This document shows, piece by piece, positions 8,817-17,970 of a DNA stretch of 46,526 bases; the first letter of the stretch is position 1; the number at the start of each line of letters is the position of its first letter. Where the stretch lies: NCBI GenBank assembly GCA_964457585.1, contig CAYWFU010000017.1, forward strand, positions 1-46,526. The letters are read 5' to 3'. The notes under the pieces were generated by a model. That model had not been told where the DNA came from. It did no database searches and saw only the letters and a program-made list of their open reading frames with translations. The translations under genes were made by a program, and so were the position numbers. The DNA comes from CAYWFU01 sp964457585. Lineage in GTDB: Bacteria > JACRDZ01.

Positions 8817-10385
8817 TTAAAGATGTATATGACAAACCCTGCATGAAAATCCTGCTCTTAAACTTTTTGCTTTTTGGGTTCCCATTTCCATTTTTGTTAT
8901 TTCTGCTGATTTTAGTTCTTCTGTTGTATTTTTTTTAACTTTAGGTTTAAGTTCACCCATATGCGGGTCATGACAGGTAGTACAGCTTATCATACCATCA
9001 TCCAGTGGATATCTTCTGGGAATAACCATGCTTGGTCTTACAAGATGTTTAAAATTTGATGGGTGAGGTCTGTCTGAATGACAACGAATGCATAAAAGCC
9101 TTATAGAACCTTTTATTTTTACGGTTTCAGCTGTATCTTCTTCTTCATTTGGAGGTACAATATGACAGAACATACACTTCCGTTCTTGTCTTATATTTTT
9201 ATGCGGATTCATCTTTTTGAATTTTTCTCTATCATGACATCTATAACATAATTCATTTATTTCAGCAAAATTTTCTCCGCCTCTTATCAGGTATTTCACT
9301 GATCTGTTTACAAATCCTGCATCATGACATGTAACACAGGTTATTTTACCTTCAGCATTTAAAGGTAAATCACTTGGAATTTTCATATCAGGAGGCGGTA
9401 CGATATCTATTGGATGAATGTTTGCGCTTGCTCCATGACAGCTATTGCAAAGAGCAATAAAATTGCCTTTATATTTAAAAGTTACTGTATCTCTTGTATC
9501 ATTCTGTTTTGGTTCAGTCAGATGACAGGCTAAGCAATGAGCTTTTGAAAAATGCGGATTAATAAATTTTTCTTCTTCCAGAGAAAGCACATATTCTTTT
9601 CTTAAATAATGTACTGTATCAGATGTACCGTGAGGATTATGACAGGTAGCGCATGTAACATTTCCATCTGCATCTCTGGGGAGTTCTGAAGGAGGCGATA
9701 TTGTTTCATCAACATTCAGCGGATGATTTTTTTTGATAACATTATGGCAGAAATCACATAAAGCAAGAATATTTATTTTCATCTGTGCTGTCTTTTCAGT
9801 ATCTGCAATACCCGGTTCAGATGAATGACAGAAAAGGCATTTACGTTTACCAATCTGGGTAAGGTGAGGATTATTATTTGCAAAACTTGATCCATGACAA
9901 TCAAAGCATAAATCAGTTCTGGCAGTATATCTTCCATCATCAAATCCGCGAAGTAAACTATTTGATGTATCTTTAGCATGAATATTATGACATGTAATAC
10001 ATGTATTTTTACCATCTTTATCCAGCGGTAAATGATCAGGTACTTTAAATGTGGGAATTTTACCTACAGGATGAATATTGCTTTCTTCTGAATGACAATT
10101 AGTGCACAATTGATTAAAATCATCTTTTACGAATGTAACTGTTTTTAATGTATCTTTTCCTCTTACCGGTTTTTGAGCATGGCATTCCGTGCAATCCAGA
10201 TCCTCATGCGGATTTTTCAAAGTACCTTTAAATTTTTTTGCAAATTGTTCCAACGCTTTAGATTCTTTTTTTATTTCTTTTTTAGGTGTGGCAGTTTCTT
10301 CCTCAGACTGAGTGTAGGTTTTTATCCCGGTTCCTAATAGAAATGATACAATAATTAAAAGGAGTAGCACGATTTTTTTTTGCAT
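8817..10385 (-). CDS. Periplasmic multiheme cytochrome c with 15 CxxCH motifs
   Basis: The 522-residue protein starts with a signal peptide (about residues 1-26), followed by 15 CxxCH heme c attachment motifs. In order they are CTECH, CTNCH, CITCH, CFDCH, CLFCH, CDFCH, CATCH, CLACH, CNSCH, CVTCH, CYRCH, CMFCH, CIRCH, CTTCH and CRVCH. The motifs come in a repeating pattern with ITCHN/TCHNPH-like and CHxxEP-like surroundings, consistent with internal duplication of a two- to three-heme unit. The last motif lies at the very C-terminus. Such proteins act as electron wires between the inner membrane and extracellular or outer-membrane acceptors. No partner porin or quinol oxidase gene is adjacent, so its redox partners are unknown. 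Confidence 0.93.
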   Translation of the reverse strand: MQKKIVLLLLIIVSFLLGTGIKTYTQSEEETATPKKEIKKESKALEQFAKKFKGTLKNPHEDLDCTECHAQKPVRGKDTLKTVTFVKDDFNQLCTNCHSEESNIHPVGKIPTFKVPDHLPLDKDGKNTCITCHNIHAKDTSNSLLRGFDDGRYTARTDLCFDCHGSSFANNNPHLTQIGKRKCLFCHSSEPGIADTEKTAQMKINILALCDFCHNVIKKNHPLNVDETISPPSELPRDADGNVTCATCHNPHGTSDTVHYLRKEYVLSLEEEKFINPHFSKAHCLACHLTEPKQNDTRDTVTFKYKGNFIALCNSCHGASANIHPIDIVPPPDMKIPSDLPLNAEGKITCVTCHDAGFVNRSVKYLIRGGENFAEINELCYRCHDREKFKKMNPHKNIRQERKCMFCHIVPPNEEEDTAETVKIKGSIRLLCIRCHSDRPHPSNFKHLVRPSMVIPRRYPLDDGMISCTTCHDPHMGELKPKVKKNTTEELKSAEITKMEMGTQKAKSLRAGFSCRVCHIHL

Positions 10386-10470
10386 TTAAGAATGCTCCAT
10401 TAAAAAAACAGTTACTTAAATTTTCATGCATAATTATATTTTTGTCAAGTAAAATGATTCTAATCCTGCT

Positions 10471-10498
10471 GTAGAGATGCAAAATTTTGCATCTCTAC
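10471..10498. repeat. Perfect 28-base palindrome, GTAGAG type, at a stop codon
   Basis: The sequence gtagagatgcaaaa/ttttgcatctctac is a perfect palindrome. Its last base is the final base of the TAG stop codon of the minus-strand gene that follows (10498-10500), so on the transcript it would form a stem directly after the coding region. It shares the GTAGRG...CYCTAC ends with the palindromes at 271-324 and 30055-30079 but has a different core. Confidence 0.9.
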
Positions 10499-11979
10499 TA
10501 AATTTTTTTCTTATAAAATTTTTGATCTAATTTTATAAAAGTTCCATCACCAACAATTAATGCAAATTCACTATATGATCCATTATCATAGAATAAATAT
10601 AAGATATCGCCTATTATTTTGTATTTACCATTGACCTCCAATTTTTCTTTTTCAGGATTAAATATATCCCAGTCATAATCCATCCCAAATCTTGAGATGT
10701 CATAGGAAAAATCAGCTCTATTTTGATTAAATCGTCCATTACCGCTGAAAGTAATTATTTTTTCAATATTGTTTTCCTCAGAACTTGAATATTCCCATGT
10801 ACCAATCAAATCTGATGCAGCTTTTTGATCAGTTTCTAAGGAATGAGTAATTTTAAATGAATTTATTAAAAAAATATATGAGTTGTCATAAGAATCAAAT
10901 TTATCTTTTTCAGCTGCAAGAAATAAAATCATCGCATAATTTTCATCATTATTCAAAATGACAACAATCTCTCCTAATGAAGGGTTCCTTGGAGAAAAGT
11001 ATCCTTTGTATTTTATTTTTTCAACTTCTTTTCCTGCAATAGTTGTTTTTTCTCTGCTTTCTGGAATTTCTAAAAAACCCTGGAAATGCTGATTTACCAG
11101 TTGTTTGCCAATTATAATTAATTGATCAATTGTATTTTCATTAATCAAAGTTATAAAGAACATAATTTTTGCTTCATTATTCGGTTCGTCAATAAATAAG
11201 ACTTTTTTATCATCTTCGGATTTTTTTATAATCCAATCACGCGGATATTTAAATGAATAAAGACCTCTATCCTCATGGAAAATTTTTATTCTTGCATCAG
11301 GAAATTCTCCAACATCTTTTAAAATTATTTTTTTTGATGGTGTTTCATGAGTAGTTTTAACTTCCTGGATATTTTCTTTCTCAGGTACATTTTTTTTGTA
11401 AATTTGAGGAAATGTTGCTGTATCGAATAAGTTGAAATTTATTTCTTGTGTGTTTTTTGAGGAGCTGATAATTTTTTCTTCTGAATTCATTTTTTTTCCA
11501 TTTACTTTATAATTTATTTTTTTTAGAGAAATTGGAGATATATGTACTGAAATATTTTCACTTAACTGCATATGAGAATATTGATCTTTAAAAACCATGT
11601 TTAGAATAATATCTTTATTTATGATAGATAACGGAATTTTAATTAACATATGATTTTTCAATTCATTATCTGTAAAATTATCTTTTTTTATTGAATCTTT
11701 AAAAATATTTTTGTGAATTATATTAGTATTTTCATCAAGAATACTTACATCAATATCCAGCCAGATATTTCCATAATAGTTTTCTTTTAAACCTGTCAAA
11801 GTATATAAAATGTATATCTGTTCTCCATATAAAAATTTTTTTTTATTTTCTTTTCCATAAATGGAATCAGTTAAACGAAGGTTTTTAAGGACAGGTGCGG
11901 CATTGGTTTTCGAGAAGAAAATATTAAAAGTTAAAAATATTATAAAAAAAAATTTTACAAAGAAATTTTCAAAATTCAT
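10498..11979 (-). CDS. Secreted protein of unknown function
   Basis: I do not recognise the protein as a whole. It has 493 residues and a hydrophobic signal peptide ending near KTNAAPVL (about residue 28). The first 150 residues look like a beta-rich domain. A second domain from about 225 to 375 has the pattern Y-S-F-K-Y-P-R-D-W-I, as in PsbP/DUF1795-like secreted domains. The last 100 residues, from L-I-G-T-W-E-Y, resemble a small lipocalin-like domain. The stop codon is fused to the palindrome at 10471-10498. It lies about 110 bases upstream of the 15-heme cytochrome on the same strand, so a shared extracytoplasmic function is possible but unproven. Confidence 0.65.
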   Translation of the reverse strand: MNFENFFVKFFFIIFLTFNIFFSKTNAAPVLKNLRLTDSIYGKENKKKFLYGEQIYILYTLTGLKENYYGNIWLDIDVSILDENTNIIHKNIFKDSIKKDNFTDNELKNHMLIKIPLSIINKDIILNMVFKDQYSHMQLSENISVHISPISLKKINYKVNGKKMNSEEKIISSSKNTQEINFNLFDTATFPQIYKKNVPEKENIQEVKTTHETPSKKIILKDVGEFPDARIKIFHEDRGLYSFKYPRDWIIKKSEDDKKVLFIDEPNNEAKIMFFITLINENTIDQLIIIGKQLVNQHFQGFLEIPESREKTTIAGKEVEKIKYKGYFSPRNPSLGEIVVILNNDENYAMILFLAAEKDKFDSYDNSYIFLINSFKITHSLETDQKAASDLIGTWEYSSSEENNIEKIITFSGNGRFNQNRADFSYDISRFGMDYDWDIFNPEKEKLEVNGKYKIIGDILYLFYDNGSYSEFALIVGDGTFIKLDQKFYKKKI

Positions 11980-12024
11980 TTTCGCCTGACCTGGTTACGA
12001 ATAGAGTTATTGCTCAAAATGAAA

Positions 12025-12145
12025 TGTCCGCAGGACACCACAATTTTACATTTTAAATTTTGCATTTTGAATTTATCTCCACAAAAATTCAGCAACTTGA
12101 GTATTTTATATATCCATTAATATAATGTCAATTAATATAATGTCA
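12025..12145. repeat. Related composite repeat and 15-base tandem duplication upstream of topA
   Basis: The exact 16-mer tgtccgcaggacacca (12025-12040) is the reverse complement of 6206-6221. A degenerate cagcaacttgagt lies at about 12090-12102. The 15-base word attaatataatgtca is then repeated head-to-tail at 12116-12130 and 12131-12145, shortly upstream of the topA promoter. The duplication could be a slippage product; no regulator site is evident. Confidence 0.6.
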
Positions 12146-12173
12146 ATATTAAAAAAATTTCTTAGTGCACTAC

Positions 12174-12203
12174 TTGACAAATAACTTGAATTATATATAT
12201 ACT
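12174..12203 (+). promoter_or_regulatory. Sigma-70-type promoter of topA
   Basis: A perfect -35 box TTGACA (12174-12179) is followed after 18 bases by TATACT (12198-12203). A strong ribosome binding site AAAGGAGG lies at 12233-12240, 9 bases before the GTG start of topA. This is the clearest promoter and leader in the window. Confidence 0.7.
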
Positions 12204-12249
12204 CATTTCACCGAGAAATTATAAACGGTTACAAAGGAGGTATTACAAG

Positions 12250-14547
12250 GTGAGTAAAAAGTCATTATTAATCGTTGAATCACCGGCAAAAGCAAAAACT
12301 ATAAATAAAATACTTGGTTCAAGCTTTATAGTTAAAGCTTCCATGGGCCATATCAAAGATTTGCCAGCAAATAGATTGGGTGTGAATATAAGCGAAAATT
12401 TTAAACCTGATTATGTATTTATTAAAGATAGAAAAAAAATAATTAAGGAAATAAAAAAAGTTGCGGAAAATATAAATGATATATATTTAGCACCTGACCC
12501 TGATAGAGAAGGTGAAATGATATGCTGGCATCTTAAAGAGGAATTGCAGGGAGAAGATAAGCATATATATAGAGTAATGTTTAATGAAATTACTAAGAGG
12601 GCTATTAATGAAGCAATGCTGCATCCGGGTGAAATTGATTTAAAAAAAATAGATGCTCAGCAGTCAAGAAGAATACTTGATCGCATTGTAGGATATACAA
12701 TCAGCCCTTTATTATGGAAGAAAGTCAGGAAAGGATTAAGCGCAGGGAGAGTGCAATCTGTTGCTGTAAGATTAATAAGTGAAAGAGAAAAAGAAATAGG
12801 AAATTTTGTTTCTGTTGAATATTGGGAAATTTTAGCAGAACTGGAGACAAGTAAAAAAGAACAGCTTACAGCCAAGCTTGAAAAAAAAGATAATCAGAAA
12901 TTAAAAATATCCAATCAAGAAGAAAGCACCAATATTATTAAAGAATTGGAAGGCGCTGCTTATACAGTTAGCAATATAGATAAAAGAAAGAAAAAAAGAT
13001 CTCCGCTTCCGCCTTTTATTACCAGTAAACTTCAGCAGGACGCTGTTCGGAAACTAGGGTTTGCTCCTCAAAAAACAATGCGTATTGCTCAGCAGTTATA
13101 TGAAGGTTTAACCATTAAAGATAAAGGCACCTTGGGCTTAATAACTTATATGCGTACAGATTCACCAAGAATAGCAGATGAAGCAATACAGGATGTTAGA
13201 AATTATATTGGAGTGAAATATGGGAAAGAATTCCTGCCTGAAAAACCAAATGTATATAAAAGCAGTAAATCAGCTCAGGAAGCTCATGAAGCAATTCGCC
13301 CGACTATGGTTGATATTGAACCAGAATTAATAAAAAATGATTTAGAAATTGATCAATATAAACTATATAATCTTATATGGAAAAGATTTGTTGCCAGTCA
13401 GATGACACCAGCAGAATATGATGTAACTACAGTTGAAATTTCCGCTAATAGTTATATTTTTGTTGTAGTAGGTTCAATAATAGTTGCTAAAGGTTTTACA
13501 GCAGTTTATGAGGAAAGCAAAGAAGAAAATAATAATAGTAATAACAATAAATCTGATGAAGAATCAATAGATAAAAATAACCTGCTGCCTGTCCTTAATA
13601 TTGGAGATAATTTGACTCTTATTAAATTAGATCCTTCACAGCATTTTACAAAACCTCCTGCCCGTTACAACGAAGCTACACTTGTGAAAGCTTTAGAGGA
13701 AAGAGGGATAGGCAGGCCAAGCACATATGCAACAATTATATTCACAATCCAGGATCGAAAATATGTGGAGAAAAAAGACAGGAGTTTATTCCCGACTGAA
13801 TTAGGGACAATGATAACAGATTTATTGATCAGCAATTTTCCGGAGATATTGGATATTGAGTTTACGGCAAATATGGAAAATAAACTTGATGAAATTGAAG
13901 AAGGTAATATGAATAAGGATAATATTCTAAAAGATTTTTATGGTAATTTCAGCCAGATGCTGGAAAAAGCAAAATTAAATATGAGAAATATAAAAAAGGA
14001 AATGGAAGTTGAAACAGATGTTGTGTGCGAAATCTGCGGTAAAAAGATGATTGTGCGCTGGGGACGTCATGGTAAATTCTTAGCTTGTCCGGGATTCCCT
14101 GATTGCAAAAATACAAAACCTTTGAATGATGATAATTCCGCATCTCCATCTGCTGTGAGTGAAGCTACACAGGAAAAATGCAGTGCTTGCGGTGCAAATA
14201 TGGTACTTAAAAATGGCAGATATGGTAAATTTTATGCTTGCAGCAGCTATCCTAAATGCAAAACAATAAAATCTTTTACATTGGATATTGATTGTCCTAA
14301 TAAAGATTGTGGTGGAAAAGTTACAGAAAAAAGAGGGAAAAAAGGCAGATTTTTTTATGGCTGCAGTAATTATCCAAAATGTAATTTTGTTTCATGGGAT
14401 AAACCCGTTAATGAGAGCTGTCCTGATTGCAAAAATAATTTTTTAGTTTTTAAGCAAACTAAAAAAGAAACATTTTATAAATGTCCAAATAAAGAATGTA
14501 AATATAAAAGAGTAATTGAAGATAAAGTAGCAGCAAGTAATGGTTAA
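12250..14547 (+). CDS. topA: DNA topoisomerase I (type IA)
   Basis: This 765-residue enzyme relaxes negative supercoils through a covalent 5'-phosphotyrosine intermediate. The Toprim domain starts at once (L-I-V-E-S-P-A-K-A-K-T, residues 7-17) and carries D-P-D-R-E-G-E. The catalytic Tyr is Tyr300 in Y-M-R-T-D-S. The C-terminal 170 residues contain four Cys4 zinc-ribbon repeats, starting CEICG, CSACG, CPNKDCGG and CPDCK. The GTG start is fixed by the AAAGGAGG upstream. The stop codon is followed after 2 bases by the dispersed word actcaagttgactga. Confidence 0.97.
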   Translation: MSKKSLLIVESPAKAKTINKILGSSFIVKASMGHIKDLPANRLGVNISENFKPDYVFIKDRKKIIKEIKKVAENINDIYLAPDPDREGEMICWHLKEELQGEDKHIYRVMFNEITKRAINEAMLHPGEIDLKKIDAQQSRRILDRIVGYTISPLLWKKVRKGLSAGRVQSVAVRLISEREKEIGNFVSVEYWEILAELETSKKEQLTAKLEKKDNQKLKISNQEESTNIIKELEGAAYTVSNIDKRKKKRSPLPPFITSKLQQDAVRKLGFAPQKTMRIAQQLYEGLTIKDKGTLGLITYMRTDSPRIADEAIQDVRNYIGVKYGKEFLPEKPNVYKSSKSAQEAHEAIRPTMVDIEPELIKNDLEIDQYKLYNLIWKRFVASQMTPAEYDVTTVEISANSYIFVVVGSIIVAKGFTAVYEESKEENNNSNNNKSDEESIDKNNLLPVLNIGDNLTLIKLDPSQHFTKPPARYNEATLVKALEERGIGRPSTYATIIFTIQDRKYVEKKDRSLFPTELGTMITDLLISNFPEILDIEFTANMENKLDEIEEGNMNKDNILKDFYGNFSQMLEKAKLNMRNIKKEMEVETDVVCEICGKKMIVRWGRHGKFLACPGFPDCKNTKPLNDDNSASPSAVSEATQEKCSACGANMVLKNGRYGKFYACSSYPKCKTIKSFTLDIDCPNKDCGGKVTEKRGKKGRFFYGCSNYPKCNFVSWDKPVNESCPDCKNNFLVFKQTKKETFYKCPNKECKYKRVIEDKVAASNG

Positions 14548-14549
14548 TT

Positions 14550-14564
14550 ACTCAAGTTGACTGA
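14550..14564. repeat. Dispersed 15-mer actcaagttgactga
   Basis: This intergenic copy lies 2 bases after the topA stop codon. Other copies are at 5657-5672, 6114-6128, 6309-6324 and 23224-23238, with a degenerate one near 12090. All are outside genes. Confidence 0.8.
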
Positions 14565-14622
14565 TTGAATTAATTACCAATCCCCAGCTGCAAGTCATCA
14601 GTTTTAGGAAAGGAAATGATAT

Positions 14623-15714
14623 TTGAAAATTATAAATGTTGGACTTGGAGATAGAGCATATCCAATTTTTATTGGATATAATATTTTAGACAAAGTCGGA
14701 TTATATATTAGTCGGAAAATAAATACTTCAAGTAAAATTGTTATTATAACTGATACACATGTTTCAAAATTATATCTTGATAAATGCAAAACCAGTTTAA
14801 TTAAATCAGGATTTAATGTGCAGACAATAATAGTCCCAAGCGGAGAAAAATATAAAAATTTAAATGTTGCTATTAATATTTATAAAAAATTATTAAAATT
14901 TAAAGCTGATAGAAATACTTCTATTTTAGCTTTAGGCGGTGGAGTAATAGGAGACTTAACAGGATTTGCAGCTGCAACTTATTTACGCGGTATTGCTTTA
15001 ATTCAGGTGCCAACAACTTTATTATCACAGGTTGACAGCAGTGTAGGAGGTAAAGTAGGTGTAAATCTTCCTGAGGGTAAAAATTTAATAGGTGCTTTTT
15101 ATCAGCCAAAAATTGTTTTTATTGATTGCGCCGTTTTAGCAACTTTGCCTAAAAGAGAAATTTCTGCGGGTTTAGCAGAAGTAATAAAATACGGAATAAT
15201 AAAGGATTTTAATTTTTTTAATTATCTTGAAAAAAATATTGAGAATATATTGGAATTAAAGAGCGATAATTTACAAAAAATTATTGCTATTTCATGCAAA
15301 ATCAAAGCAGATGTAGTAGAAAAAGATGAAAAAGAAAGAAATATAAGAGCAATATTAAATTTTGGACATACAATTGGCCATGCTCTGGAGACTCAAACAA
15401 AATATAAAAAGTATAAGCATGGTGAAGCTGTATCTATAGGTATGATCGGAGCCATGAAATTAGCTGAAAGACTTAATTATATTAAAAGAGAAGATACAGA
15501 TAGAATTATCAAACTTTTAAGAAAAACAAATCTACCTATAAAAATTAAATTTAAAATACCGATAAATAAATTAGTGAAAAGTATGGAGCTGGATAAAAAA
15601 GCCAGTCAGGATAATATTAGATTTGTCTTGACAAAAAAAATAGGGCATGTTACATTAAAACCTATTAATGACAAGGCTTTAATTGAATATGTATTAGCAG
15701 AATTGTTTGATTAA
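14623..15714 (+). CDS. aroB: 3-dehydroquinate synthase
   Basis: AroB converts DAHP to 3-dehydroquinate, the second step of the shikimate pathway. The 363-residue protein shows A-L-G-G-G-V-I-G-D-L-T-G-F-A-A (residues about 103-117) for NAD binding. It also has P-T-T-L-L-S-Q-V-D-S-S-V-G-G-K, and the metal-binding region H-T-I-G-H-A-L-E near 250. The start is a TTG (14623) with AGGAAAGGA placed about 9 bases upstream; no ATG is available near the conserved N-terminus. It opens a plus-strand run that also contains aroQ and pheA. Confidence 0.96.
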   Translation: MKIINVGLGDRAYPIFIGYNILDKVGLYISRKINTSSKIVIITDTHVSKLYLDKCKTSLIKSGFNVQTIIVPSGEKYKNLNVAINIYKKLLKFKADRNTSILALGGGVIGDLTGFAAATYLRGIALIQVPTTLLSQVDSSVGGKVGVNLPEGKNLIGAFYQPKIVFIDCAVLATLPKREISAGLAEVIKYGIIKDFNFFNYLEKNIENILELKSDNLQKIIAISCKIKADVVEKDEKERNIRAILNFGHTIGHALETQTKYKKYKHGEAVSIGMIGAMKLAERLNYIKREDTDRIIKLLRKTNLPIKIKFKIPINKLVKSMELDKKASQDNIRFVLTKKIGHVTLKPINDKALIEYVLAELFD

Positions 15715-15782
15715 ATATTGTCTTTTCACCTTCACACTTTGCTTTAATTTCCAAATAGAAAGATTTTAAATAGGAGCCAGCA

Positions 15783-16991
15783 ATGGCTAAAGAAAAAGTT
15801 TTAATTAATCCGGAAATTGAAAATTATACTGAAAAATTATCACAGAATCCTACTTCACGTGTATTTGCTCCTTTAGCCGATGCATACAGAAAATGCGGGA
15901 TGTTGGATGAAGCAATAAATGTATGCGTAAAAGGATTAAAACTTCATCCTAATTATATGAGTGCTCATGTAGTGCTGGGTAAAATTTATCTTCAAAAAGA
16001 AATGATTGAAGACGCTAAAAGAGAATTTGAAAAAGTGCTGGAAATCGATTTTGATAATTTGGTAGCTCTTACAATGCTTGGAGAAATTTCAAGAAGATTA
16101 AATCGATTTGAAGATGCAATAGCCAAATATGAAAAAATACTTAAATTAGACCCTTTTAATGATAATGCCAAAAGATCTATTGAAGCTATTCGTGTTCAAT
16201 CTGTGAGTTTAAATAAACAAGAAGAAATATTTAATGTTTATCAGGAAGAGGTTGAAAAAGAGAAAACAGGATTAAAAGTAAAACCTCCTATTCAAAAAGC
16301 CAAGAAATGGACGTCAACTGAAGATACAGGTATTAATACTTTAACAATGGCTGAATTATATTTTAAACAAGAAATGTTCTATGAAGCTAAAAAAGTTTGT
16401 AATAAAATTTTAGTTAGAGAACCTGATAATGCTGATGTGAAAAAGTTCTTGCAAAAAATTATTGAAACTGAACAAAGAAAAATTGAACCAGAAAAAATTA
16501 CTCCTCCCCCTGTTTCAGAAAAGATTTCCTTAAAAACTGAAGATGTTTCTTCTCGTAAAATACCTATTTTAAATACTGAACCAAAAGTATCAACTGAAAT
16601 AGTAAAGGAAATAGAAAAAGAAATTGAAAGTATTAAATTAAAAAGGGAAGAAATTAGAGATTCAGAAAAAAAACATGAAGAAAAAGTATTAAAAGAAGTT
16701 AAGCTAGAGCATGTGGATGAACCTAAAGAGCAAAAAAAAGAAAAGGTACAAGAAGAAATAAAAAAATCATCTCATGTTCAAGATTCTGATTCATTTTCAT
16801 TTTTTTCTGATTTTATACAAGCAGAAGTAGATGAAAAAGCAAAAAGCAATAAGCTCCCTGATAAACGGATTTCATTTAGTGTTGAACAAAACAAAGATAG
16901 ACATGAATCAAAAATAAAAGATACTGATGGAAAAGCAAGTAAAACCAATCCACTGGAAGATTGGCTGGATTTAATCAAAGAACAGAAATGA
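15783..16991 (+). CDS. Tetratricopeptide-repeat protein with charged C-terminal tail
   Basis: The 402-residue protein has TPR repeats at about residues 20-140 (Y-M-S-A-H-V-V-L-G-K-I-Y and A-L-T-M-L-G-E-I-S-R-R-L patterns). Another TPR-like pair lies near 180-220. After this comes a long Lys/Glu-rich low-complexity region (about 230-340) and a final acidic/aromatic patch with the ending N-P-L-E-D-W-L-D-L-I. It has no signal peptide or membrane segment, so it is probably a cytoplasmic scaffold. The gene is followed after 15 bases by a roadblock-like protein, which suggests the two act together. The substrate is unknown. Confidence 0.8.
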   Translation: MAKEKVLINPEIENYTEKLSQNPTSRVFAPLADAYRKCGMLDEAINVCVKGLKLHPNYMSAHVVLGKIYLQKEMIEDAKREFEKVLEIDFDNLVALTMLGEISRRLNRFEDAIAKYEKILKLDPFNDNAKRSIEAIRVQSVSLNKQEEIFNVYQEEVEKEKTGLKVKPPIQKAKKWTSTEDTGINTLTMAELYFKQEMFYEAKKVCNKILVREPDNADVKKFLQKIIETEQRKIEPEKITPPPVSEKISLKTEDVSSRKIPILNTEPKVSTEIVKEIEKEIESIKLKREEIRDSEKKHEEKVLKEVKLEHVDEPKEQKKEKVQEEIKKSSHVQDSDSFSFFSDFIQAEVDEKAKSNKLPDKRISFSVEQNKDRHESKIKDTDGKASKTNPLEDWLDLIKEQK

Positions 16992-17006
16992 TAGGAGGCG
17001 ACTACT

Positions 17007-17369
17007 GTGATCGATTTTAATGAAAAGATGAAAATAGCTGTTGATAATATTGAAGGTGCGATTGCCTGTATTTTTTCAGGATTAGATGGAATTGGAGTAG
17101 CTAATATTATTGTTAAGGAAAAATATGATTCTGCAGTTTTAGATGTTGAAATGGCAACAATGCTGCGCAGTTTTAAAAAGGTTGCGGTTAATTTGGATTT
17201 AGAAAAAGTTGATGAGCTTATATTCAAAGCTGGAGATTTAATTGTTTTTCTTAAGATGGTTGGGGAAGAATATTTTCTTGGAATAGTACTTTCAAATGAT
17301 GCAAATCTTGGAAGAGCCAGACTCGAGATAAGGAAAATAATTCCTGCTTTTGAAAAGGAATTATATTGA
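17007..17369 (+). CDS. Roadblock/LC7-domain-like small protein
   Basis: This 120-residue single-domain protein resembles the roadblock/LC7 family (MglB-like), with the typical opening helix I-D-N-I-E-G-A, the strand A-C-I-F-S-G-L-D-G-I-G-V-A and a closing amphipathic helix. Family members form dimers and commonly regulate small Ras-like GTPases such as MglA. No MglA-type GTPase is in the window. The start is GTG 17007 preceded by AGGAGGCG. It lies between the TPR gene and aroQ, overlapping the alternative TTG start of aroQ. The assignment rests on overall pattern, not on an alignment. Confidence 0.62.
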   Translation: MIDFNEKMKIAVDNIEGAIACIFSGLDGIGVANIIVKEKYDSAVLDVEMATMLRSFKKVAVNLDLEKVDELIFKAGDLIVFLKMVGEEYFLGIVLSNDANLGRARLEIRKIIPAFEKELY

Positions 17370-17377
17370 GGAATGCA

Positions 17378-17812
17378 ATGTGCAAAAAAATTTTAATAAT
17401 TCATGGTCCTAATCTGAATTTATTAGGTGAAAGAGAGCCTGACATATATGGAAAATTTACTATAGAAGACATAAATAGTAAATTATTTGATTTAGCAAAA
17501 AAAAGAAATGTTGAACTTGAAATATTTCAATTTAATCATGAAGGTGAAATAGTAGAAATTATACATAAAAAAAGGAACTGGGCAGAATTAATTATTATTA
17601 ATCCTGCAGCTTATACTCATACCAGCATTGCAATTCGAGATGCAATTTTATCTGTTAAAATTCCTGTGATTGAAGTCCATTTATCAAATATTTATAGGAG
17701 AGAAAAATTCAGACATAAATCATTTATTTCAGATATTGCTATAGGAACGATTTCTGGGTTTGGGGAAAAAAGCTATTATCTGGCATTATTAGCAGCAGTA
17801 GATTGGGATTAA
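17378..17812 (+). CDS. aroQ: 3-dehydroquinate dehydratase, type II
   Basis: AroQ dehydrates 3-dehydroquinate to 3-dehydroshikimate. The N-terminal I-H-G-P-N-L-N-L-L-G-E-R-E, the N-P-A-A-Y-T-H-T-S segment and E-V-H-L-S-N-I-Y are type II signatures; the chain is about 144 residues, normal for the family. I choose ATG 17378 rather than TTG 17366, because GAGG lies just upstream of the ATG and the conserved strand follows directly. In many bacteria aroQ lies next to accB-accC (often with pepP and efp between); here it directly precedes them. Confidence 0.95.
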   Translation: MCKKILIIHGPNLNLLGEREPDIYGKFTIEDINSKLFDLAKKRNVELEIFQFNHEGEIVEIIHKKRNWAELIIINPAAYTHTSIAIRDAILSVKIPVIEVHLSNIYRREKFRHKSFISDIAIGTISGFGEKSYYLALLAAVDWD

Positions 17813-17970
17813 CCTATTATGTATCCTCGCCTATTTTTAATCTTGTTAAAAGAATTACTAGTTGATTTATATATTGAGATTTAGTATTTATTTGTAATTT
17901 GGTGCTTGTAATTTGGGATTTAAATTGTTGCCGAAGGCAGCCTAATTTAGAAGAAGGGATGGAGCATATT

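Noticed and set aside
16778..17227. 149-codon minus-strand frame across the TPR and roadblock genes
   Set aside because: It is antisense to two well-supported genes and has serine-rich shadow composition.
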